A DNA stretch of 64,000 bases from Anaerobaca lacustris (GTDB lineage: Bacteria > Planctomycetota > Phycisphaerae > Sedimentisphaerales > Anaerobacaceae): assembly GCF_030012215.1 (NCBI RefSeq), contig NZ_JASCXX010000004.1:1-64000 (forward strand), written 5' to 3'. The notes beneath the pieces are model-generated. The model made no database searches and had not been told where the DNA came from. It saw only the letters and a list, made by a program, of their open reading frames with translations. The position numbers and the translations under genes were made by a program. Below are positions 20,120 to 28,848 of this stretch, piece after piece. Numbering within the stretch: the first letter of the stretch is position 1; each line of letters opens with the position of its first letter.

Positions 20120-20845
20120 ATGACGAAACTCGCAGAGAGAATTGAACGCGTCAAAAAATCGATTGCCTCTGCCTGCGCGCGATCGAGCCGGGAGCCGGAG
20201 GATGTCAAACTGGTCATCGTAACGAAGTCGGCCGGGATCGAGGAGATCGAGGAAGTCGTCCGGCTGGGCTTCAATCATCTCGGGGAGAATCGGGTGCTGC
20301 AACTGAAGAAGGTGGCGGGCCAGTTGGCCGAGTTTCTTCAGCAACACGCCGACGATGAAACCCTGCCGAAGGAGATTCACTGGCACATGATCGGACACCT
20401 CCAGCGCAACAAGGTCCGGCAGGTGCTGGCAACCACCAGCCTGATCCATTCAGTGGACACGCTGCGACTGGCCGAAGAGATCAACGCCGCCGCCGGCAAA
20501 CTGAACCTGCGCCCGCGCGTGCTGCTCCAGGTCAACACGTCCAACGAGCCACAGAAGTACGGCGTGCCCGTCGGGGCCGCCACCCACCTGGCCGAGCAAA
20601 TCGAGACACTGCCCCACCTTCGACTCATCGGGCTGATGACCATGGCCCCGCTGACGCGCGACCAGGATGTGATCCGCGCCTGCTTCATGCGGGCCCGCGA
20701 GCTGTTCTACGAGGTGCAGGGAGAGAAGATCGTCGGCAGCGAATTCACCGAGCTGAGCATGGGAATGAGTTCCGACTACGAGATCGCCATCGAAGAGGGA
20801 GCGACCATCCTGCGGATCGGCTCGGCGATCTTCGCCGGCTCGTAG
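20120..20845 (+). CDS. YggS/PLPBP family pyridoxal phosphate homeostasis protein
   Basis: 241 residues with the fold of alanine racemase domain I. It binds PLP and balances B6 vitamers and amino/keto acid pools, without known catalysis. The PLP lysine is K36 in LVIVTKSAG. The family blocks GENRVLQLKK, WHMIGHLQRNKV, IHSVDTLRLAEEI, LLQVNTSNEPQKYG and ELSMGMSSDYEIAIEEGATILRIGSAIFA are all present. The start ATG 20120 opens directly on the family N-terminus (MTKLAERIERVKKSI). A modest promoter lies upstream. It is separated by about 145 bases from the phosphatase gene that follows. Confidence 0.95.
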   Translation: MTKLAERIERVKKSIASACARSSREPEDVKLVIVTKSAGIEEIEEVVRLGFNHLGENRVLQLKKVAGQLAEFLQQHADDETLPKEIHWHMIGHLQRNKVRQVLATTSLIHSVDTLRLAEEINAAAGKLNLRPRVLLQVNTSNEPQKYGVPVGAATHLAEQIETLPHLRLIGLMTMAPLTRDQDVIRACFMRARELFYEVQGEKIVGSEFTELSMGMSSDYEIAIEEGATILRIGSAIFAGS

Positions 20846-20990
20846 CGCGCCCGCAAGGGCCGGCGACACCCCAGGAGAAAAGGCGAGAATCCCCAAAGTC
20901 ACCCTCCCATTCAGACGACATGAGGGTAGCGAACACAACCCGCACGGACGGGGTGTTGCGCTGTGCGCTGCAAGACAGAAGGCGATCACT

Positions 20991-22268
20991 ATGGGGAAAA
21001 CACAAGTAGGAAGCGGCATCGAAGCACCCGGTAGCTTCACCGACGTGGTTTATCTGTCCGATAAACGCGAGCTGCCTCTGGAAGTCAAACGTCTGTTTCG
21101 ACAGAAGAGGCTGTCGTTTCGCCTTCTGCCGATGGAGGGCTATCGGACGGTTCACCTTCGTCCCGATCTCGTCGGCACCGTGGTCATCGACGCCGAGGGC
21201 ATCGATACCTCGCACGACCAGCGATTGGGGCGCGTTCTCGAATCCCTGGAGCGGGACAACCTCGGCATCATTCTGCTGACCCAGCGCGTCAAGCGCCCGG
21301 TCCGCAGCTTCTCCCTGATGCCATCGGACAGCAGCTTCTTCATGACCGACAAGGTCGCGTCCGTTTCGCTCGACGCGTTGTGGGCCCGGATCAGCGTCCA
21401 CCTGGCCGACCGCAAGAACCAGGATTCGGGGATCGCGGTCAAACCGCCGTCGGCCCTCAGCGCCGCTCAGCGATTCGGAACGAGCGGGCCGGCCCAATCA
21501 GGCGACGAATCCGATCGTCCTTCGGACAACCTGACCGAGCAGTTGCGGCTGGCCGGCCTGGTCCAGCGCGACTTCCTGCCGGCCCACCTGCCCAACAGCG
21601 ACGCCGCATCGTGGGCGGTCACGTTCATCCCGGCCGAGTGGGTTTCCGGCGACATTTACGATGTGACACGCATCGACGAGCAGCACATCGGCTTCTACAT
21701 CGCCGACGCGGTCGGCCACTCGATGCCGGCGGCCCTGCTGACCATCTTCATCAAGCAGGCGATGGTGATGCGCGAGACGCTCGACAAGAGCTACCGCATC
21801 TTCTCGCCGACCGAGGTCATCACCAACCTCAATCTCAAAATGCTCGGCCAGAAGCTGTCGGGCTATCAGTTCGCGACGTGCTGCTACTGCCTGCTGAACG
21901 TCAAAACCCGACAACTGAGCTTCGCCCGAGCGGGCCACCCCTATCCGATCCTGTTTCGTGAAGGTCACGAGCCGCAACAACTGGAGACGCGCGGCGCCCT
22001 GCTCGGCGTCTTCGACAGCGCCGAATTCACCCAAAGTTCCGTTCAGCTCCAGTCGGGAGACAGGCTACTGCTTTACTCCGACGGCGCCGAATCCCTGGTC
22101 GGCCAGCTCATCGACAACGCCGGCTTCCAGTTCAACGAGGAACTGCTCGCCCTGCGCGACGCGCCGATCCACCAGATCGTCGATCACCTGACGGAGCTGC
22201 AGAGCCAGCGCCACATCACGCCGGAAGAAGTCGACGATTTCACCCTCGTCGGCCTCGAAATCCCCTGA
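20991..22268 (+). CDS. SpoIIE-type PP2C serine phosphatase with N-terminal sensor-like domain
   Basis: 425 residues. The C-terminal half is a PPM/SpoIIE phosphatase, as in RsbU. It shows AEWVSGDIYDV and YIADAVGHSMPAALLT (metal-binding Asp residues), FARAGHPYPILFREG, LLLYSDGAES and DDFTLVGLEI. The preceding LAGLVQRDFLPAHLP is the usual linker helix. The N-terminal 140 residues have a receiver-like alternation (VVYLSDK..., TVVIDAEG..., IILLTQRV..., FFMTDKVAS) but lack a clear phosphoacceptor Asp, so this may be a pseudo-receiver. Such enzymes dephosphorylate anti-anti-sigma factors in partner-switching cascades. No kinase or STAS gene is next to it. Confidence 0.88.
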   Translation: MGKTQVGSGIEAPGSFTDVVYLSDKRELPLEVKRLFRQKRLSFRLLPMEGYRTVHLRPDLVGTVVIDAEGIDTSHDQRLGRVLESLERDNLGIILLTQRVKRPVRSFSLMPSDSSFFMTDKVASVSLDALWARISVHLADRKNQDSGIAVKPPSALSAAQRFGTSGPAQSGDESDRPSDNLTEQLRLAGLVQRDFLPAHLPNSDAASWAVTFIPAEWVSGDIYDVTRIDEQHIGFYIADAVGHSMPAALLTIFIKQAMVMRETLDKSYRIFSPTEVITNLNLKMLGQKLSGYQFATCCYCLLNVKTRQLSFARAGHPYPILFREGHEPQQLETRGALLGVFDSAEFTQSSVQLQSGDRLLLYSDGAESLVGQLIDNAGFQFNEELLALRDAPIHQIVDHLTELQSQRHITPEEVDDFTLVGLEIP

Positions 22269-22522
22269 GCCGGCCGACAGAAGACGCAGGGGCGAATGAT
22301 GGTTCGGCGTTGCCGGTCGGCGGTGTGCCTGCGAGGGCATACGGGGAAGTAACGCCTTGCCGCACCACTGCAGATATTCCCCCAAAGAATACGTATTTCC
22401 CGCAATAGAATCCCCTTGGGCGTGGTGGGTATAATTGCTGTCAAAGTAGCCCAGTGATTGAACCGGCGTGTTTGCATGTCCGGGGTGTGGCTACAGACAG
22501 GGGCTTGCTCTCGGTGAGCGAT

Positions 22523-23326
22523 ATGAAACGCCAAGAAGGTTTCACGCTGATCGAGCTTCTGGTCGTCATCGCGGTGATCGCCATTCTGATGGCGCTGCTC
22601 ATGCCCGTCCTGCATCGCATGAGGGAGCAAGGCCAGCGGGCAGTCTGTCTCAGCAACGTCAAGCAGTTGGCCATCGCCTGGAACCTCTACGCCGACGACC
22701 ACGATGACCGGATCGTCAGCGGCAACACCACGCTGGGGGCCCACAACCGTGATGGAGCCTGCTGGGTTTATTGGCCGGGCACCGACAGCACAGAAGACAA
22801 GCGCATCCGGGGAATCGTGGATGGACTGCTCCATCGCTACTGCCCGAACGTCAAGTCGTACAAATGCCCGACCGGCCTGCGCGGCGAGGTGGTGACCTAC
22901 GCGATCCCCGATTCCATGAACGGTTACTATCACATCCCGGGCGCCCAGGGCCAGATCAAGAGACGCCGCAGCCAGGTCCGCAACGCCAGTGTCCAGATCG
23001 TGTTTCTCGACGAGGGCCGGCTCAGTCCGGACAGTTGGACGGTTTACTATGACGACGAACGATGGTGGGATCAGGTCACGGTTCGTCACGCCGACGGAAC
23101 GAATCTGTCGTTTGCCGACGGCCACAGCGAGTACTGGAAATGGAAAGACCCTCGCACCCTCGACGTTGCCAGGATGGATATGCTCCTGTGGCAGTCGACG
23201 GGCCGCCACAGTGAACTGGCGGTTTCGCCCGGCAATGAGGACCTGCATCGCGTCCAGAGAGGGGTCTTCGGTGAACTGGGATACGCCCCTGTGATGTGTC
23301 TCGATGGTGTCTGCCCCTTGCCTTGA
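22523..23326 (+). CDS. Type II/IV pseudopilin-like protein with H-X9-DG motif
   Basis: 267 residues from ATG 22523. The start is chosen because MKRQEGFTLIELLVVIAVIA, a class III prepilin leader cut by PilD after Gly, begins there. The hydrophobic helix (residues 8-30) is followed by a globular domain. This domain ends with ADGTNLSFADGHSEYWKW, the H-X9-DG type motif of the planctomycete DUF1559-like and general-secretion-pathway pseudopilin families. Four cysteines could form disulfides outside the inner membrane. No other secretion gene is nearby; planctomycetes carry many such isolated genes. The exact role is unknown. Confidence 0.85.
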   Translation: MKRQEGFTLIELLVVIAVIAILMALLMPVLHRMREQGQRAVCLSNVKQLAIAWNLYADDHDDRIVSGNTTLGAHNRDGACWVYWPGTDSTEDKRIRGIVDGLLHRYCPNVKSYKCPTGLRGEVVTYAIPDSMNGYYHIPGAQGQIKRRRSQVRNASVQIVFLDEGRLSPDSWTVYYDDERWWDQVTVRHADGTNLSFADGHSEYWKWKDPRTLDVARMDMLLWQSTGRHSELAVSPGNEDLHRVQRGVFGELGYAPVMCLDGVCPLP

Positions 23327-23406
23327 GAGGCAGGGGCACGGAAGCATTCGGTATCGTTGTATTGCTTTTTCAACATATTGTGCATGTCCAGCGAAGGAGG
23401 TGTACC

Positions 23407-25686
23407 GTAAAGAGACGTTCGATTCATGTACTGACAGCAGCCGTGATCGCTGCGATGAGCGTCGGGGCAACGGCGCAAATCAAGACCGTGCTGCTGGAAC
23501 AACACACAGCGGCCTGGTGCGGCTGGTGTCCCGATGGGAGCGTGGTGGTTGACCAGATTGTCGCACGGTATGGCGACCGAGTCACGGCGGTGAAGATCCA
23601 TAGCGGCGACGCCATGGAAATCCCTGAACAGCGAATCATCGGCAACGCCCTCGGGCTGACCGGGTTCCCCACCGCTTCGGTAGACAGAAAGAGCTTTGGA
23701 GACTCCGTATTTCTGAATCGAGACGTCTGGAAGACCACGTGCGAGTCGCAGATGCAGCAGAAGGCGAAGGCGGAGGTGGATTGTTTCTACACGCTCAACA
23801 GAAGCACGCGCACGGTGCGCATCCGGGTGACGGCCAACATCACGGAATCCATGAGTTATCCCCTTCGGTTCAACGCCTATATTGTCGAGAACGATGTGAC
23901 GGGCACGGGCAGCGGCTACGATCAGGCGAACTATCTGTCCCACCGTTCCGGTTATGAAGGCCATCCGTACTACGACAAGGCCCCCATCATCGCAGGATAC
24001 CATCATATGAGCGTGGTCCGCCGGATGCTCGGCGGGGCCTGGGGAACACCCGGTGGGCTTCCATCCTCGGTGCAGGCAGGCGAGTTCTACGAGTACGAGT
24101 TCGAGTCGCAGATTGACAGCCAATGGAACATGGACAATCTGTACTTCGTGGGAATCCTGCAGGCGAACGCCGAAGACAACAAGGAGATCGTCAACTGCGC
24201 CGTAGCCGTCGAAAATGGTGCCCTGCTGAACCGAATTATCAATTCCGACGCTCCCACGACCAGGGTTCTTCCCGCCGGATCGGATCTTGCCAACACATAC
24301 ACCCTCGAGAATGCCACAACGGCCCAGCAAACGTACGCTGTCACCCTATCGACGACGGAGAGGACACCCGCCGATTGGTCGGCGGTGCTCACCTGCGGCG
24401 CGACAACGCTCACTGCGTCCGGCGCCAATGCCGCCACGGGACAGATCGTCGTACCGGCGAATTCGGCGGTCGAACTGGCGCTGACTCTGCAGATCGGGGC
24501 GACCTTGGGCATCGGAGACGCCGCGGTGCTCCTCCGGTTGCAGGGGACACCGACAGTTGAGAGATCGCGCGTCCTCACCGGAATCACGACGGAAATCGAG
24601 CACGTGCTGGTCGAAACCGGATCCGATTACTCGATGGTGCCGTATATCACCCGTCCCGCCTACAGCGACACGGTGATTCTCGAACCGAGCGACTACCTGG
24701 CACTGGCGAACGACCTGCCAAACGTCAAGGTGGTGATCTGGAACAAAGGACCGTCCGGCAGTCTCTCGCCCGAGGAAGTGCAGGCCATCAAACGTCCAGG
24801 CAATGTGAATCACTTCATCTGTGGGGATGCCGTGGTCTACGGTCTGGCCAACCCCAACAACCTCAACTACTTCGGCCTGGAGTACATCGGCTGGAACCTC
24901 GAGGCCCGAGGATGGACCTACAGTATCTGGGTCTCCGGGCAGCAAGGGGACGTGATCACCGCGAGTCTGGGCGAGCACATCGAAGGACAGTTGATCAACT
25001 GTTACATCGACATGGTCCGGATTACCGATCCTGCGAACGTGTTCCCGATCCTGCACTTCGAAGAGGATGGACTGCGACGGTGTGACGGCTCGATCTACTA
25101 CATCCCGGCAGAGGAAGCCATCTTCGGCGTACGATCGACCCGAAACAATCGACGCACCGTCCTTCTGGCCATATGCCCCTATGTGATCGTTCGGGGGGAC
25201 ACCCGCGAGGCTCTGGTCGGCAAGATTCTTGACTGGCTCGAGGCTCCCTCCGGACAGGCGGCAGGCGCCGCGACCAGTCCGGCCTTCGAGGACTTTGAGA
25301 CGGCGGACTTTCTGCGCTTGCCCTGGCAGCACTCCGGGAACCGATCCTGGACCATCAGTTCGGCGGAAGCCTACAGCGGAAACTACAGCGCTCAGGCCGG
25401 CGCGATCGGTCACGGGCAGAACTCCGCCCTGAACGTGACACTGACCTGCGTTGCCGGTGATGTGTCGTTTTGGGTTAAGGTCTCCTCCGAGTCGCGGTAT
25501 GACAAGCTGAGTTTCCTGATCGACGGAGTGCAGGCGCGCGAGTGGTCCGGGCAACAGGACTGGGTGTCGGCGTCCATTCCCGTGGAGGCGGGGACGCACG
25601 TATTTGAGTGGAGGTACATGAAAGACGAATCGATTTCCCAAGGTCAAGACACCGCCTGGATCGATGATATCGCCTTTCCCCTGTGA
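23407..25686 (+). CDS. Exported Omp28-like thioredoxin-fold protein with extra C-terminal domains
   Basis: 759 residues if initiated at 23407. A perfect AAGGAGG (23394-23400) is 6 bases before codon 23407 and a good signal peptide follows (KRRSIHVLTAAVIAAMSVGATAQ). That codon is GTA, not a usual start. The nearest in-frame GTG (23380) and ATG (23296, inside the previous gene) lack ribosome sites. The mature protein opens with an Omp28-type domain (TVLLEQHTAAWCGWCPDGS, thioredoxin-like CGWC). A central region (HVLVETGSDYSMVPYI...VKVVIWNKGPSGSLSPEE) resembles class I amidotransferase-like folds. The C-terminus (FEDFETADF...WIDDIAFPL) looks like a jelly-roll carbohydrate-binding module. Location would be periplasmic or surface. 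Confidence 0.75.
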   Translation, partial: VKRRSIHVLTAAVIAAMSVGATAQIKTVLLEQHTAAWCGWCPDGSVVVDQIVARYGDRVTAVKIHSGDAMEIPEQRIIGNALGLTGFPTASVDRKSFGDSVFLNRDVWKTTCESQMQQKAKAEVDCFYTLNRSTRTVRIRVTANITESMSYPLRFNAYIVENDVTGTGSGYDQANYLSHRSGYEGHPYYDKAPIIAGYHHMSVVRRMLGGAWGTPGGLPSSVQAGEFYEYEFESQIDSQWNMDNLYFVGILQANAEDNKEIVNCAVAVENGALLNRIINSDAPTTRVLPAGSDLANTYTLENATTAQQTYAVTLSTTERTPADWSAVLTCGATTLTASGANAATGQIVVPANSAVELALTLQIGATLGIGDAAVLLRLQGTPTVERSRVLTGITTEIEHVLVETGSDYSMVPYITRPAYSDTVILEPSDYLALANDLPNVKVVIWNKGPSGSLSPEEVQAIKRPGNVNHFICGDAVVYGLANPNNLNYFGLEYIGWNLEARGWTYSIWVSGQQGDVITASLGEHIEGQLINCYIDMVRITDPANVFPILHFEEDGLRRCDGSIYYIPAEEAIFGVRSTRNNRRTVLLAICPYVIVRGDTREALVGKILDWLEAPSGQAAGAATSPAFEDFETADFLRLPWQHSGNRSWTISSAEAYSGNYSAQAGAIGHGQNSALNVTLTCVAGDVSFWVKVSSESRYDKLSFLIDGVQAREWSGQQDWVSASIPVEAGTHVFEWRYMKDESISQGQDTAWIDDIAFPL

Positions 25687-25744
25687 TGACCAAGACCGAG
25701 GACGGGGCACGAGGCGCCGGCGAGCGCTTCGGTGAGGGCGACGC

Positions 25745-26359
25745 CTATTTCTCGGGAAGGATGTCGTCGAAGCAGGCGCCGGCGCGGTCGGCCAGGATGC
25801 TCAGCATGGCGCGGCAGGCGTCGCGAATTTCCCACTGGGCCTTGGCGCTGGTGCGCAGCTTGAAGATATGACGCCATTCGCGGAAGTTTGCCGAGACGAC
25901 GATCTCGCTGGTGCAGGCGTTGGGCAGCACGAAGCGGGCGTCCTCTTTGCGGAGGCCGCGATCGCGCCACTTGCGGTACATCTGCTGGATCGTTCTCATG
26001 TCCTGATGGAAGTCGTCGGCGTACTCGGCCGGAAGGCTCTCGGGCACGACGTAGGCGAACTCGTCCTCGTCCACGTAGCGCTGCGATTGCTGGGAGACGC
26101 TCATCAGCCGATGCCGCACGAGCTGATGTGTCATCGCACGGGAGCAGTTACGGATGCGGAACGTCGCACAGGCGTGCTCCAGCGGCGACTCATGCCCCAT
26201 CTTGATGAGCCGTCGAATGAAGGCCTGATGCGAATCCTCTTCGATGCGGTCGAAGCTCAGATAGCATGTCCGGCCCGCCTGCTCGATGACGCGCTCCGGG
26301 TCGGGCGTGATGGCCAGAAGCTCCACTTCCAGCCGACGGTCGCAAACCTGTTGATTCAT
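25745..26359 (-). CDS. thyX: FAD-dependent thymidylate synthase
   Basis: Makes dTMP from dUMP using methylene-tetrahydrofolate and reduced FAD. The 204-residue protein has the ThyX motif RHR-x7-S at 82-92 (RHRLMSVSQQS) and conserved QRYVDEDEFAYVVPE. ATG 26359 is preferred over an in-frame GTG at 26365 because GGAG of the preceding gene's last codon is 5 bases upstream. The gene starts 2 bases after the stop of the homocysteine methyltransferase/MTHFR gene, so both folate enzymes share a transcript and compete for methylene-THF. No thyA is seen here. Confidence 0.95.
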   Translation of the reverse strand: MNQQVCDRRLEVELLAITPDPERVIEQAGRTCYLSFDRIEEDSHQAFIRRLIKMGHESPLEHACATFRIRNCSRAMTHQLVRHRLMSVSQQSQRYVDEDEFAYVVPESLPAEYADDFHQDMRTIQQMYRKWRDRGLRKEDARFVLPNACTSEIVVSANFREWRHIFKLRTSAKAQWEIRDACRAMLSILADRAGACFDDILPEK

Positions 26360-26361
26360 AC

Positions 26362-28215
26362 TCACTCCAGAACCGCCAGGGCGGTTCGTACGTTGCCGAA
26401 CGGGGCACTAACGGCAAAACCGGCCACGTGTCCGCGCACCTTCGCCACCAGCTCACGCGCGATCTGGACGCCCAGGGCCAGCCCCTGCTCCTTGCCGGTG
26501 GCGGCGCTCATCCGGTCGAGCAATGCCTTGGGGACGACCACGCCGGGAACTTCGTTGGCCATGAACTCGGCGTTCTTGAAACTCGTAAACGGCCAGATCC
26601 CCGCGACGACAGGGATCCGGAATCCCTCGATCGCATCGAGAAAGCGAAACAGCGAGTCGGCGTCGAAGACCGGCTGCGTGACCGCGTATTCCGCGCCGGC
26701 CGCCACCTTGTTCCGAAACCGCTCGACCTCTCGATCCCAGTCGGCAGCCACAGGATTGGCGCCGACGCCGATCGTCAGTGCGGTCGGCGGCTCGATGCGA
26801 TTGCCCCCGATGTCCAAGCCCCGGTTGAGGTTGTGAACGACGTTGGTCAGCGCGATCGAATCCATATCGAAGACCGCCGTGGCGTTGGGATAATCGCCCA
26901 GCTTCGGTGGATCGCCCGTGATGATCAGCAGGTTCTTCAGCCCGATCGCGGAAGCCCCGAGGATGTCCGACTGCATCCCGATCAGATTCCGGTCCCGGCA
27001 GCAGAAGTGCAGGATCGTCTCCACACCCGCCTCCCGCTGGATCCGAACGGCCGTGACCATCGGCGACAGGCGCGAACTGGCGCGCGGTCCGTCCGGGATA
27101 TTGATCGCATCGATGCCCGCCGCGGCGCACTGCCGGGCCCTCTCCAGGATTGTCGTCATGTCCACACCGCGTGGCGGGGTCATCTCGACGGCCGTGACCT
27201 CCTGCCCCGCAGCGAGCTTAGCGCCGAACTGCGACTTTTCCTGGAGCGGCACCGCCGGCAGCGATACCACCTCCTGCGCCCGATCGGGCCCTACCGTGAC
27301 CGATCCCGTGGTTCGAGCGACGGCCCTGCCCACCGAGCGGACGGCCCGTGCAATCTCCCGGATGTGGTCCGGTGTCGTGCCACAGCAGCCGCCGATGATT
27401 CGCGCGCCCTTCTCGAAGAACCGCTTGGCGTATTCGGCCATGTATTCGGGGGTGCACATGTAGAGCTGCCGGCCCTCGACCGACCGGGGCATCCCGGCGT
27501 TGGGCTGGACGGAGACAGGCTTGTCGGTGATGCCCCGGACCAGTTCCAGGCTGCTGAGCATGCTCGACGGGCCCACAGCGCAGTTCAGACCAATTGCCGT
27601 GACGGCATCGTGTGCGGCGATCCGGCTCAGCGCCTGATCGACCCGCTCCCCGTAGATCGTCTCGTTCCGTTCGTTGACAGTCATCTGGGCGACAATGGCA
27701 ACGTCCGCGAGGGTCCCAACGGCGTCCAAGGCCACGAGCAACTCGTCGGAGTTGGAGAAGGTCTCCAGGATCAGGAAATCCACGTCGGCCTCAGTGAGGG
27801 CCGCACCCTGCTGGCGGAATATCTGCCGGGCCTGCTCCAACGTCATCGGGCCGAATTCCGTCAATTCACACCCGAGCGGACCGATCGCCCCGGCCACGAG
27901 CACCGCCTGCCCGGCGGCGGCCCTGGCCACCTCGACGGCGGCCCGATTGATCTTATCGACGTCGTCGGCCAACCCGTAGGGCGAAAGCTTGACGCGGTTG
28001 GCGCCGAAAGTGTTCGTCTCGACGAAATCCGCGCCGGCCTCGACATAGGCCGCGTGGACCCCCTGAACAAGCATCGGATCGGTGAGGTTCAGCTCGTCGA
28101 AACAGCGGTTCAGGAAGACCCCGCGCTGGTAGAGCATGGTCCCCATAGCCCCATCACCGATCAGCACCCCATCCGACACGCGGCTGAGAAAAGCAATACG
28201 ATCCACTCGATCCAT
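26362..28215 (-). CDS. Fusion of homocysteine S-methyltransferase and methylenetetrahydrofolate reductase
   Basis: 617 residues from ATG 28215. The start is chosen because MDRVDRIAFLSRVSDGVLIGDGAMGTMLYQRG is the family N-terminus; the 104 in-frame codons upstream are unrelated. Residues 1-300 form the Hcy-methyltransferase barrel, with zinc cysteines in GLNCAVGP and GGCCGTTPDHI. Residues about 330-617 form the MTHFR barrel (TAVEMTPPRGVD, IPDGPRASSRLSP, NLLIITGDPPKLGDYPNA, YAVTQPVFD). This two-domain form, as in B. subtilis YitJ, couples methyl-THF production to methionine formation. It lacks the cobalamin domain of MetH. It is followed almost without gap by thyX. Confidence 0.94.
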   Translation of the reverse strand: MDRVDRIAFLSRVSDGVLIGDGAMGTMLYQRGVFLNRCFDELNLTDPMLVQGVHAAYVEAGADFVETNTFGANRVKLSPYGLADDVDKINRAAVEVARAAAGQAVLVAGAIGPLGCELTEFGPMTLEQARQIFRQQGAALTEADVDFLILETFSNSDELLVALDAVGTLADVAIVAQMTVNERNETIYGERVDQALSRIAAHDAVTAIGLNCAVGPSSMLSSLELVRGITDKPVSVQPNAGMPRSVEGRQLYMCTPEYMAEYAKRFFEKGARIIGGCCGTTPDHIREIARAVRSVGRAVARTTGSVTVGPDRAQEVVSLPAVPLQEKSQFGAKLAAGQEVTAVEMTPPRGVDMTTILERARQCAAAGIDAINIPDGPRASSRLSPMVTAVRIQREAGVETILHFCCRDRNLIGMQSDILGASAIGLKNLLIITGDPPKLGDYPNATAVFDMDSIALTNVVHNLNRGLDIGGNRIEPPTALTIGVGANPVAADWDREVERFRNKVAAGAEYAVTQPVFDADSLFRFLDAIEGFRIPVVAGIWPFTSFKNAEFMANEVPGVVVPKALLDRMSAATGKEQGLALGVQIARELVAKVRGHVAGFAVSAPFGNVRTALAVLE

Positions 28216-28498
28216 ACCCCATTGTGTTCGTCGTCTCTGCGACGTTGGACAAAATACCCGCAGGATTCTGCCGGTGCAAGCCTTTTCGGCCGTCGCCCTG
28301 CTTACGGAGCCCCAAACAGCCGCTTCGAACACCGGGCGTCTCGTCCGACCGCCCAGAACGACTGAAGAGATGGCTTTTATAGGACAGACGACAAGCCGGC
28401 CGCCATCTTCGGACACGATTTGACGTCCCAGCCACATTCGTCCGGCTTGAGATAAGTGCCACGATGCCGCAGAGGCACAAACTGCCCATATTAACACA

Positions 28499-28527
28499 TA
28501 CATAACCATTGACTTAAACTTGCACAA
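28499..28527 (-). promoter_or_regulatory. Candidate promoter of the methionine/thymidylate operon
   Basis: On the minus strand, -35 TTGTGC (28527-28522), 17-base spacer, -10 TATGTA (28504-28499). It overlaps the plus-strand promoter. Confidence 0.4.
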
Positions 28528-28538
28528 AATGGTATAAT
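28509..28538 (+). promoter_or_regulatory. Promoter toward the DUF11 lipoprotein
   Basis: -35 TTGACT (28509-28514), 18-base spacer, perfect -10 TATAAT (28533-28538), about 310 bases before the ATG, giving a long 5' leader. Confidence 0.6.
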
Positions 28539-28848
28539 AAGGGAATAATTCGAGGTCTGGGCCCTATGCTCAGAGGGGCTTCCTATCGTATACTATATTT
28601 GGAAAAGTACCGTATCGGCAGTGAATGACGCCTCTGACCGCCGCCGGCCAGTTCCGGCAGGTCGGCGCAGAGGGTCGTTTCCTGCACGGGGGAAGGGGTA
28701 GTTGCCCCACTTGCCGCCAGAGCGGCGATATCGGGCACTTCGCAGGGCCCATTTCCTTCGCCGACAGCGGTCTTTTCCACCAGAGGTTCCAATCCGGGGC
28801 GGTTCCGGTGTCTACCGGCAAGCTTGAGGATTCGAAAGGAGCGGTGTG

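Larger units (their letters stand above)
28216..28848. other. Divergent intergenic region with overlapping promoters
   Basis: An AT-rich core (about 28490-28570) carries promoters on both strands. The 300-base leader toward the DUF11 gene is GC-rich and gene-free. The minus leader (28216-28490) was inspected for SAM and cobalamin riboswitch hallmarks and none was recognised. Confidence 0.5.

Noticed and set aside
26428-28365. 645-codon plus-strand ORF opposite the methyltransferase/MTHFR gene
   Set aside because: Antisense shadow; no start signals or domain motifs.
28216-28490. SAM or cobalamin riboswitch upstream of the methionine synthase-type gene
   Set aside because: CTTATC-like letters occur, but the conserved SAM-I and B12-box elements are not in order; no credible fold.
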